The position numbers and the translations under genes are program-made. DNA of 64,000 bases from an uncultured Lachnospiraceae bacterium (lineage in GTDB: Bacteria; Bacillota; Clostridia; Lachnospirales; Lachnospiraceae), in contig CASWRE010000015.1 of NCBI GenBank assembly GCA_949471785.1, forward strand, positions 1-64,000. Direction: 5' to 3'. Below the pieces are notes generated by a model that did no database searches, had not been told where the DNA came from, and was given only the letters and a program-made list of their open reading frames with translations. Positions 25,673-33,690 of the stretch are shown one piece after another. Position 1 is the stretch's first letter. Every line of letters begins with the position of its first letter.

Positions 25673-28600
25673 ATGGCAGATTATACAACTTCTTTTAAAT
25701 GTGCGGCTGTCCGGGAGAAAATACTGGAAGCGCTGCGGATTGACCTGATGGGGCCGAAGGAAGAATGTGAGGTATTGAGTGATGTGCCTACATCCAGTTA
25801 TATTACCGGTATGCTCTATCCGTCAGATACATCATTCAGCGAAGACGAAACGTATGATGATCAGGAATTTATGAATAATGAATATTACACTGGGGATAGA
25901 AAGGACAGCAGCGCGGGTGTGGAGGATTATGACTCTGAAATGCCGGTTCAGGGCAAATATAAAAAACAGGCTTCCTGTGGGCTGACCTGTTATGTCGGGG
26001 CGGATGTTTCTGATATAGTCGTCAATATCAAGTGGGGATCATATGAAAAAATATGTGAAAAGATTTTGGAGATTCGACAAGGTGTGGAGAAAGAGGTAAA
26101 GCGATCCCGCTATGTCAGGGAACAGCATCAGGCTGTTGTTGAAATTGATCTTGCATCGTTTAGACATTCCAGAAAGATATGTCTGAAAGAAGATAAATAC
26201 CTTCAGCTTCATATTCTCCAGATGTCTGTCAGTGGCGGGAATAAAATGGTTTCGGTATATTTGTATAACCGCAGACCAAAAGCTGAGAAAGAGAGGGAGT
26301 ATGAACAGGTATTGTTTCAGGTGGGCCTTCAGCTTTCCAGCAATAGCCTGAATCCGATTTTTGTGCCGGAATACAGGTGTCGTTTCGATAAACTGGAAGA
26401 TGAATATTATTATGAGACACGCCCTGTTTTTGCAAGGGGGCGTGGCTGCGCTGCAACATGGATCAAAACAGATGAAAGCGAAAATGCTGTTACAGTGCGC
26501 ACGTCATTTATTCCTGATTATGAAATGAATGACGTAAGTCCGCAGATCCGTACTTTTCCAAAACATACTTTTTCCATGAGATTTCTTATGTGGCCGAAAA
26601 ACAGGGGGGAAAGTGTTGCACGTCTCAGAAAAATGACAGCGGATTATCAAAAATGGATTGACGGCTTGAAAAATCATGAATATATGGCCCGTGATGAATT
26701 CAGGGAAAAGGGAAATTCAATTATCAGAGAATGCGAGAATGCCTGTCGAAGGATAAATGAGGGAATTGAGCTGATTGAAAGCAACCAGATTGTATTTCAG
26801 GCGTTCTCCTTTATGAATCAGGTTATGTATATGCAGCGGGGTATATCCGCATATGCCGAACAAAGCGGTCGGGGAATTAACTGTAATCTGACAGATTATA
26901 TGAAAGAGGATCATTCCGAATGGCGACCTTTTCAGATTGCTTTTATACTGCTGAATTTAACAGGCATCATTTCCCCTGGTTCAGAGGAACGTGAGATCGT
27001 AGATTTGCTTTATTTTCCCACGGGAGGCGGAAAGACGGAGGCATATTTTGGACTGATTGCATTTATTATGGCCTATCGTCGTCTTACGGCCGGTGATGAA
27101 ACGGAATATGAGAAGGATGGTGGTGTGACGGTTCTTTTAAGATATACGTTGCGGCTTCTTACCACGCAGCAGAGGGATCGTCTGATCAAATTGGTTATTG
27201 CCGCGGAAATGACCAGGGAGAAGCGTCCGGATCTGTTTGGAAAACAGAGATTTTCTATCGGGTTCTGGGTCGGCGGGCAGGTTACTCCCAATAAATTCAG
27301 CGATTATGAAGATCCGCAAAAACGACGTGATTTTATAAGAAAACTGACAAAACAGTTGATTAAATGCCCCTGCTGTGGGAGAGAGATTAAAGAAAAGGAT
27401 TATGATATTGATCCTGTGTCAAAGACGGTAAAAATAACCTGTTCCAACAGCAGATGTCATTTTTACAAATATAATGAGGTGTCTTTGCCGGTGTATCTGG
27501 TTGATGAAGAAATCTATCGAAAGTGTCCGACGATTGTGATTGCTACAGTGGATAAATTTGCCACGCTGCCATGGAATGAGCAGACCGGATTGCTTTTTGG
27601 TAATGCGGATAGATATTGTTCCAGATGTGGCTATCTTGCCAGGGGAGAAGAACATGTCTCTTATCATAAAGCAACGAAAATATTACCCAGGGTTAAACCG
27701 GTATCTGTTAAACCATTCTATCCACCGGAATTGATCATTCAGGATGAGCTGCATTTGATTACGGGGCCTCTCGGTACAATATATGGAGGGTATGAAGAGC
27801 TTGTTGAAGAACTGTGTTCTTTCCGCCGCGCTGGGCAGAAAATAAAGCCCAAGTATATTGTTTCTACCGCGACAATCAGGAATGCGAAAGAGCAGATTCG
27901 CTGTCTGTATGGCCGTGAAGATTATGCCCAGTTTCCGCCGGATGGTTTTGATATGGGAAGTTCTTACTTTATTACGGAAATCAAACTGCCGGCTCAGTCA
28001 TACGGCATCAATGACGGGGAGAAGATTCTGAAAATGGCTCAGGCAGGGCAGAAGCCGTTTCGACGGTATGTGGGTATATGTGGGAATGGCTCGTCTGTCA
28101 AAACAACGCTCCTGCGGGTTTATGCCATAATCCTTCAGACAGTGTTTGAACTTGCTCAGCATGACGAATATAAAGATTATGTTGATCCTTACTATACATT
28201 GATTGGTTACTTTAACTCAATCCGTGAGCTGGGAGGTGCAGTACGTCTGCTGGATGATGATATCCCCAGCCGAATTGAAAATCTTAAAAAGAAATATGGT
28301 CATAGTTTGAGAAGGCTTCTGCCAAAGAAGAAAGAAATTACTTCTCGTATTCATTCGTATGAAATTACAAAAATTTTAGAGGAGTTGACGGAAGGGTATA
28401 AACCGGGACAGTCCAGACAAAGCTGTTATGATGTCGTTATTGCAACGAATATGATAGCTGTAGGTATGGATGTTGACCGGCTGGGTTTGATGACGATTAC
28501 CGGAGAGCCGAAGCAGAATTCGGAATACATACAGGCAAGCAGCCGTGTGGGGCGCAATCATCCGGGGTTGATCATTACTGTGTACAATCCGTATCGCCCC

Positions 28601-29092
28601 AGAGATTTATCGCATTATGAGAATTTTACAGGGTTTCATTCGCAGATGTATCGTTATGTCGAGGGAACGACGGCAACGCCGTTTTCAGCCCGTGCAAGGG
28701 ACAGGGTTCTTCATGCAGTGGTTGTTGGAATGTTGCGTTTACAGCATGAAGAGTTGGCGGCCAACAAAAATGCAGGCGATATTGTTTTATTTCCGGATGA
28801 AAAAATTCAGGAGTTGAAGAGAAAAATTCTGGACAGGATCAGAGTTGTGAATCATCGTGCCTGTGAGGAAGCAGAGCGGGAAATGGATGGTTTTATCAGA
28901 GGGTGGCGTGATCTGTGCAGGGATACCAAACCTTTGTCATACTATACGAATGATAAAGGTCTGGAAAGTCGAAATCGTCTGTTGAATTATTATCACAGTT
29001 ATTGCAAAGACAGGGAGAAGCCGACACTGAATTCCATGCGGGAAGTGGAAAAAGCATCGACCATATACTATTATAACGAGGAGGAAAGCTGA
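25673..29092 (+). CDS. drmA: DISARM core helicase DrmA
   Basis: The 1139-residue protein has a Walker A in FPTGGGKTEAYFG (about residue 450) and the atypical Walker B IIQDELHLITGPLGTIYGG (Asp near 691) that marks DrmA helicases. Two CXXC pairs (CPCCGRE and CSRCGY) may bind zinc. The C-terminal helicase lobe contains ATNMIAVGMDVDRLG, QASSRVGRNHPG and the family block YNPYRPRDLSHYENF. DrmA and DrmB form the core complex of DISARM, which blocks incoming unmodified DNA. The gene starts 1 base after the Res stop codon and overlaps drmB by one base (TGATG), indicating coupled translation. Confidence 0.92.
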   Translation: MADYTTSFKCAAVREKILEALRIDLMGPKEECEVLSDVPTSSYITGMLYPSDTSFSEDETYDDQEFMNNEYYTGDRKDSSAGVEDYDSEMPVQGKYKKQASCGLTCYVGADVSDIVVNIKWGSYEKICEKILEIRQGVEKEVKRSRYVREQHQAVVEIDLASFRHSRKICLKEDKYLQLHILQMSVSGGNKMVSVYLYNRRPKAEKEREYEQVLFQVGLQLSSNSLNPIFVPEYRCRFDKLEDEYYYETRPVFARGRGCAATWIKTDESENAVTVRTSFIPDYEMNDVSPQIRTFPKHTFSMRFLMWPKNRGESVARLRKMTADYQKWIDGLKNHEYMARDEFREKGNSIIRECENACRRINEGIELIESNQIVFQAFSFMNQVMYMQRGISAYAEQSGRGINCNLTDYMKEDHSEWRPFQIAFILLNLTGIISPGSEEREIVDLLYFPTGGGKTEAYFGLIAFIMAYRRLTAGDETEYEKDGGVTVLLRYTLRLLTTQQRDRLIKLVIAAEMTREKRPDLFGKQRFSIGFWVGGQVTPNKFSDYEDPQKRRDFIRKLTKQLIKCPCCGREIKEKDYDIDPVSKTVKITCSNSRCHFYKYNEVSLPVYLVDEEIYRKCPTIVIATVDKFATLPWNEQTGLLFGNADRYCSRCGYLARGEEHVSYHKATKILPRVKPVSVKPFYPPELIIQDELHLITGPLGTIYGGYEELVEELCSFRRAGQKIKPKYIVSTATIRNAKEQIRCLYGREDYAQFPPDGFDMGSSYFITEIKLPAQSYGINDGEKILKMAQAGQKPFRRYVGICGNGSSVKTTLLRVYAIILQTVFELAQHDEYKDYVDPYYTLIGYFNSIRELGGAVRLLDDDIPSRIENLKKKYGHSLRRLLPKKKEITSRIHSYEITKILEELTEGYKPGQSRQSCYDVVIATNMIAVGMDVDRLGLMTITGEPKQNSEYIQASSRVGRNHPGLIITVYNPYRPRDLSHYENFTGFHSQMYRYVEGTTATPFSARARDRVLHAVVVGMLRLQHEELAANKNAGDIVLFPDEKIQELKRKILDRIRVVNHRACEEAEREMDGFIRGWRDLCRDTKPLSYYTNDKGLESRNRLLNYYHSYCKDREKPTLNSMREVEKASTIYYYNEEES

Positions 29093-30843
29093 TGAACTGG
29101 AATAAATTAGGTGAAGTTCGACCGAATCAGCTGATTACTACATATGGGCCGGGGGCTATTATGGATGCTTTGCATGATTCGGTGACAGTGTTGGATATTG
29201 ATTACTGGAAAAATGTGGGAAATACTATTGTTGATCTGCGTCTGGCGAGTTATCTTGGCGTATATAATTTCAAGTCGCCTCAGACAAGTGACTGGGATGA
29301 TATCCCCATAGTTTCGTTTCCTTACTACCATGTTTGCAAGCATTGTCATTATTTGTTTGATATCCGTAATGGTTTTGACAGAGATAAATACATCCGTGAT
29401 AAAGGCCCCAAATGCCCGGAATGTGGCTGGGACGCTTATCCGGCCAGGTTTATCCTTGCCTGTGAGGACGGTCATATGGAGGATTTTCCCTGGTCGTGGT
29501 GGGTACATAATGGCAGCGCCTGTATTGGCACTGGACGGATGGAACTGGTATCAACCGGTAAGACATCCACGCTGAGTGACATGCTGGTGAAGTGCAGCTG
29601 TGGAGCAAAACGCACAATGGCAGGAGCAATGCAAAAAGAAAATTTTGAAAGTTTAACCTGCAGAGGTCATCATCCGCACAGACCGGGGGCAAGAAATCAG
29701 CGATGCAAAAAGATGGTAATCCCCTCACAGCGTGGTGCGTCCAATGTGTATTTCCCGGTTATCAGGAGTGCCATATCCATTCCGCCATGGACGGATCCAA
29801 TAAATGATTTGATCAGTAATAATTTACCTACGATTGAGGCATTTGAGAAAGCTTTGGGGGAGTCGGAGGGGTTAGAAAAAGCATATGAATTGTTTTTTCA
29901 AGAGCGTTATACTCGTCAGGAATTTGAGGATGCCTATAAGCGGATTAAGAATAAGATAAAGGAATTTGTAGAAATCAAAGAGATGGAGTACAATGCGATT
30001 ACCCATCATGACGATGTGGCATTTAAGCGTGACTATAAATATTTTCAGGCAGAAGAAGTGCCGGTTAAACCGGCTTTGAAGCGATGGTTTTCAAGGCTTG
30101 TGAAGATTCATCGTCTGCGTGAGGTGATGGTTTTGCTTGGTTTCATGCGGATGGAGGTTCCGGAACCGGAGGTGAATGAACCAAAGCATATCTGTAAGCT
30201 GAATAAGGGATCTGGAAAAGATACCTGGCTTCCGGCGGTCGAAGTGCATGGAGAAGGTGTGTTTATTGAATTGAATCGCGATACAGTAAAGGCCTGGAAA
30301 CAGGAGCCTGCCGTAAACATATTATCAGAAAAATATAAACAGGTTTATACTGAGTATTGCAGGGAAAAAGAATGGACGCTGCATGGGGCGCGGGATGGTG
30401 AGTATGTTCTTTTGCATACGTTGGCGCACCTGTTGATTAAGGAAATGGCCATGCAATCAGGGTATTCTTCTACTGCCCTGAAAGAACGCATTTATAGCAG
30501 CGAAAAGATGTGTGGAATTTTGATTTATACCGGCAGCTCGGATAAGGAAGGGTCATTAGGAGGTCTGGTGGAACTGGGCAATTGGGAGAAATTCATTTTT
30601 CTTTTGAGGGGAGCGTTGCAGAATGCCTTGACTTGTACAACAGATCCGGAGTGTTTCATGAATATGCCTCAGAAAGACAGGATGAATGGGGCGGCGTGTC
30701 ATTCTTGTACAATGATTTCTGAAACTGCCTGCGAGAATGGAAACCGTATGCTTGACCGTGCGCTTGTTGTCCCGGTTCCCGAAAGGGAGGAACTGGGATT
30801 TTTCAGAGATTTGGTTGGAGAATTATGTGGAATACAGATATAA
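29092..30843 (+). CDS. drmB: DISARM core protein DrmB (DUF1998)
   Basis: The 583-residue protein opens with VRPNQLITTYGPGAIMD, the characteristic N-terminus of DrmB. Cysteine pairs CKHCHY and CPECGW are followed by ACEDGHMEDFPW. The DUF1998 part lies near the C-terminus (LLHTLAHLLIKEMAMQSGYS, GILIYTGSSDKEGSLGGLVELG) with a further Cys cluster (CFMNMPQ, CHSCTMI). These suggest zinc sites. DrmB partners DrmA. The gene overlaps drmA by one base and drmC by 19 bp. Confidence 0.93.
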   Translation: MNWNKLGEVRPNQLITTYGPGAIMDALHDSVTVLDIDYWKNVGNTIVDLRLASYLGVYNFKSPQTSDWDDIPIVSFPYYHVCKHCHYLFDIRNGFDRDKYIRDKGPKCPECGWDAYPARFILACEDGHMEDFPWSWWVHNGSACIGTGRMELVSTGKTSTLSDMLVKCSCGAKRTMAGAMQKENFESLTCRGHHPHRPGARNQRCKKMVIPSQRGASNVYFPVIRSAISIPPWTDPINDLISNNLPTIEAFEKALGESEGLEKAYELFFQERYTRQEFEDAYKRIKNKIKEFVEIKEMEYNAITHHDDVAFKRDYKYFQAEEVPVKPALKRWFSRLVKIHRLREVMVLLGFMRMEVPEPEVNEPKHICKLNKGSGKDTWLPAVEVHGEGVFIELNRDTVKAWKQEPAVNILSEKYKQVYTEYCREKEWTLHGARDGEYVLLHTLAHLLIKEMAMQSGYSSTALKERIYSSEKMCGILIYTGSSDKEGSLGGLVELGNWEKFIFLLRGALQNALTCTTDPECFMNMPQKDRMNGAACHSCTMISETACENGNRMLDRALVVPVPEREELGFFRDLVGELCGIQI

Positions 30844-31520
30844 ATATTGACCTTATCATAGAAACTGTTATAGACGATTTTGAGAAATGTCTGAAAAGGC
30901 CGGATATTTCTGTATTTGGGAGATCGATGCAGGAACTTCGCAGGCGTTTCCCGAATGCTGATGAAAAGGATTTGCTGGACATTATCAGTCTGGTCTGTAC
31001 AGCGTATTCCCGCAATAACAGTGATAAGTGTGAGCTGATAATTACTGCCCCGACAAGTTTCCGCCTGAAAGCCAGAAGAACGGAGGATGTGGTTGTCCAC
31101 TTGATAGCGGAGGCTTGCCGGAGTATTACGATTACGGGGTATTCCATCTCTGAATATTTTGACGGCATGCTTGACAGTATGATACAGAAAAGTACTACGG
31201 GCGTATATGTGAACCTGTATGTCAACGATGTTGAAAAGCATGGTGAACAGTTGCAGCGTGCGAAGTCATATAGAGGGCAATATCTGCATCTGTTTGAGTA
31301 TAACAGAACTGAAGCCGACCGGATGGCGGCGCTTCATGCAAAGATGATTGTTGTGGATGGTGTGTCGAGCTTTGTTTCGTCTGCAAATTTGTCGTATCAT
31401 GGTATGCGGGGAAATATAGAGATGGGAATTTTGATTAATTCGGCAGACAAGGCAAAGACGATAGAAGAATTACTCAAAGAACTGAGACGGATGAAGGTGT
31501 TTTTGCCGATTGTTGATTAA
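30825..31520 (+). CDS. drmC: DISARM phospholipase-D-like protein DrmC
   Basis: The 231-residue protein has a single PLD-type HKD motif, HAKMIVVDG (His171, Lys173), followed by SSANLSYHGMRGN, as in one-motif PLD nucleases that work as dimers. DrmC belongs to the DISARM core gene set, though reports find it less essential for defence than DrmA and DrmB. It overlaps drmB by 19 bp. The vsr gene starts 53 bp later. Confidence 0.9.
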   Translation: MWNTDINIDLIIETVIDDFEKCLKRPDISVFGRSMQELRRRFPNADEKDLLDIISLVCTAYSRNNSDKCELIITAPTSFRLKARRTEDVVVHLIAEACRSITITGYSISEYFDGMLDSMIQKSTTGVYVNLYVNDVEKHGEQLQRAKSYRGQYLHLFEYNRTEADRMAALHAKMIVVDGVSSFVSSANLSYHGMRGNIEMGILINSADKAKTIEELLKELRRMKVFLPIVD

Positions 31521-31573
31521 ATTCAGACGGGTTTGCCTCCTGAGAACATGGGATGGTGGAGGACAGCGGGTAA

Positions 31574-32023
31574 ATGGATATTGTGACAGCGGAGCAGCGG
31601 AGTAAAAACATGGCGGCTATTCGATCAAAGAATACAAAGCCGGAAATATATTTCAGAAAACTGCTTTTTTCCAGAGGATATCGGTATAGGATAAATTCAA
31701 AACAGGTATCAGGGCATCCTGATATTTTTTTGAAAAAGTATAATACGGCCATATTTATTCATGGATGTTTCTGGCACAGGCATGAAAACTGTAAATATGC
31801 ATATACGCCCAAAAGTAACGTAGAATTCTGGAATAAAAAATTTGATGCAAATATTCGCAGAGATGCGGTGGTGCAGGAAGAATTGAGGGCAGGCGGTATT
31901 AAGTGCCTGATTGTATGGGAATGTACTGTCAGGCAGATGGAAAAGAACAAAGAAGTTTGTGAGAAGTATATGGAAATGGTGGGGGATTTTCTTGAGTCGA
32001 CAGAGTTATTTAAAGGTGTTTAG
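31574..32023 (+). CDS. vsr: Very short patch repair endonuclease Vsr
   Basis: The 149-residue enzyme matches Vsr. It has AEQRSKNMAAIRSKNTKPE at the N-terminus, catalytic Asp in SGHPDIFLKK, and FIHGCFWHRHENC with His and Cys residues for catalysis and zinc. Vsr nicks at T:G mismatches that arise when 5-methylcytosine deaminates. Its presence at the end of this operon supports the view that the C5 methylase at the start is active and belongs to the same unit. A GGAGG site stands upstream of the ATG at a slightly long distance. Confidence 0.93.
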   Translation: MDIVTAEQRSKNMAAIRSKNTKPEIYFRKLLFSRGYRYRINSKQVSGHPDIFLKKYNTAIFIHGCFWHRHENCKYAYTPKSNVEFWNKKFDANIRRDAVVQEELRAGGIKCLIVWECTVRQMEKNKEVCEKYMEMVGDFLESTELFKGV

Positions 32024-32313
32024 AAAGTGGGGAATCCAAAAGAAAATTGTGGCAGTAATATTCTATAAACTAAGAGACGAACGGCGAAGATGGCATTAGT
32101 GCCAAGGTGCATGATAAGACGTATGGTTGACATAAAAGGGTATGGCGTGATTCTTTTATTGTCAACAGCATTTTCCCAGTGGAGCGTTAGATGCAGAAGC
32201 AGCTATCGAGGAACCCTCGGCAACTGTTTCAAAAGAGTTTATGCCATGGTTCAGAATAAGCTGCATTATGCAATTCAATTTGAAAACAACTTGGCACTAA
32301 TTTAACATAACCG
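32024..32313. other. Noncoding stretch at the distal island edge
   Basis: About 290 bp follow vsr without a convincing gene. A 71-codon open frame at 32090-32305 has no ribosome binding site and no recognisable family. No integrase, insertion-sequence end or tRNA is visible. The stretch leads into the S8 remnant. Confidence 0.5.
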
Positions 32314-32355
32314 GAATTTGGGGTGCTGTGCGTAGGGGATAGTTTGCCAGTTTGA
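32314..32355 (+). pseudogene. Remnant of an S8 protease C-terminus
   Basis: The frame reads EFGVLCVGDSLPV and stop, against GFGVLCVGDSLPG and stop in the intact gene (17218-17259). About 32 of 42 bases agree and most differences fall on third codon positions, as in a diverged paralogue or allele rather than a recent duplicate. No other part of an S8 gene is present upstream. Confidence 0.8.
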
Positions 32356-32365
32356 AAGTTTTTTG

Positions 32366-32393
32366 TTGAAATTAAGAAAATGTAAAACATAAT
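32366..32393 (+). promoter_or_regulatory. Possible sigma-A promoter upstream of sbcD
   Basis: TTGAAA (32366-32371), a 16-bp spacer and CATAAT (32388-32393), about 128 bp before the sbcD ATG. It is the best candidate in the 160 bp after the S8 remnant. Confidence 0.4.
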
Positions 32394-32520
32394 CTTCTAC
32401 GTTCAGAAGAATAATGGGATACTGGACCTATTACGAAAGAAGCGGTGTAGACAGATGTTAGGGCAGACATCATCAGTTGAATTTCTTATTAGTATGTATA
32501 ACATAGTAGGAAGGAGAAGC

Positions 32521-33690
32521 ATGAAATTTTTACATTTAGGAGATCTGCATTTAGGAAAAGCACTGAGCAATTTCGATCTGATAGAGGATCAGAGGTATAT
32601 CCTGGATCAGATTCTCTATATTGCAGAGAAAGAAGCCGTAGACGGCGTGCTCATTGCCGGGGATGTGTATGATAAATCCGTACCAAGCGAGGCGGCGATG
32701 AGGCTTTTGGATGATTTTCTGATCAAACTGGCCCAAAAAAAGAGAAAAGTATTTATGGTAAGTGGAAACCATGATTCGGATGACCGTTTGAATTTCGGAA
32801 GCGCCCTATTTGTATTGAATGAGATCTACATATCGGCTGTCTTTGACGGAACCCTTCATAAGCAGAGTTTTGCCGATCAGGATACACAGATTGATATATA
32901 CATGCTTCCGTTTGTAAAAGCTTCGCAGGTAAGGCACTATTACCCGGACGAGGATATAGAGAACTACGAGGATGCTGTCCGGACTATTATAAGAAATACG
33001 CCCATAGACAAAAATAAGAAGAATCTTCTGGTGGCACATCAATTCGTTTCGGGGAAGGGTGCAGATCCCGCATTTGCAGGTTCTGAAAGCATTGGGACAC
33101 AGAGTGTGGGGATGGTCGAAAAAATTGGCTATGACTGCTTTGAAGATTTTGACTATGTGGCATTAGGCCATATCCATTCTCCTCAGAGAGTTGGCAGAGA
33201 TGAGATTCGATATGCAGGTTCTCCTCTTAAATATTCCCTTAGCGAAGTGAATAACGAAAAATCTGTTCCTCTTATTACGGTATCAGCAGAGGAAAGAGTT
33301 AAGATAGAGCTTGTTCCCTTAAAGCCAATGCGGGATATGAGGCACATAAAGGGGACGATAAAGGAGCTTTTGGATAAAAAAAATGTAAAAGCGCCGGAGG
33401 ATTTCATTTATGCAACATTGACAGAGGAAGACATCATCAATGATGCAATGGGAATATTCCAGCAGATATATCCGAATACAGTTCGGATTGACTACGACAA
33501 TTCGCATACAAGAGAGATTGAACAGGTGGATATCAGCAGGATTGCCGAAAACAGATCATTTCCGGAGTTGATCGGAGATTTTTACAGGCTGATGTATGGC
33601 TGTGAGATCACGGAAGAAGAGATGGATGTCATGCGGACGGCAGCACGGGAGGCAGGTGTAATAAATGAAGCCGATGAAACTGATTATTAG
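32521..33690 (+). CDS. sbcD: Nuclease SbcCD subunit D (Mre11-like)
   Basis: The 389-residue metallophosphoesterase contains all nuclease motifs: GDLHLGK, GDVYD, GNHDSDD, VAHQF and LGHIHSPQ. With SbcC it forms the ATP-dependent complex that cuts hairpins and protein-blocked DNA ends. The start at 32521 is chosen because AGGAAGGAGAAG precedes it and the protein then begins MKFLHLGDLHLG. A more distant ATG at 32455 would add 22 unrelated residues. It overlaps sbcC by 26 bp. Confidence 0.95.
   Translation: MKFLHLGDLHLGKALSNFDLIEDQRYILDQILYIAEKEAVDGVLIAGDVYDKSVPSEAAMRLLDDFLIKLAQKKRKVFMVSGNHDSDDRLNFGSALFVLNEIYISAVFDGTLHKQSFADQDTQIDIYMLPFVKASQVRHYYPDEDIENYEDAVRTIIRNTPIDKNKKNLLVAHQFVSGKGADPAFAGSESIGTQSVGMVEKIGYDCFEDFDYVALGHIHSPQRVGRDEIRYAGSPLKYSLSEVNNEKSVPLITVSAEERVKIELVPLKPMRDMRHIKGTIKELLDKKNVKAPEDFIYATLTEEDIINDAMGIFQQIYPNTVRIDYDNSHTREIEQVDISRIAENRSFPELIGDFYRLMYGCEITEEEMDVMRTAAREAGVINEADETDY

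Noticed and set aside
32090-32305. 71-codon frame after vsr
   Set aside because: No ribosome binding site, no recognisable motif and composition unlike the neighbouring genes; treated as noncoding edge sequence.
17260-32520. Prophage or integrative element carrying its own integrase
   Set aside because: No integrase, recombinase, transposase, tRNA target or phage structural gene is present. The 54-residue HTH protein resembles excisionases only in fold and is better explained as an operon regulator.
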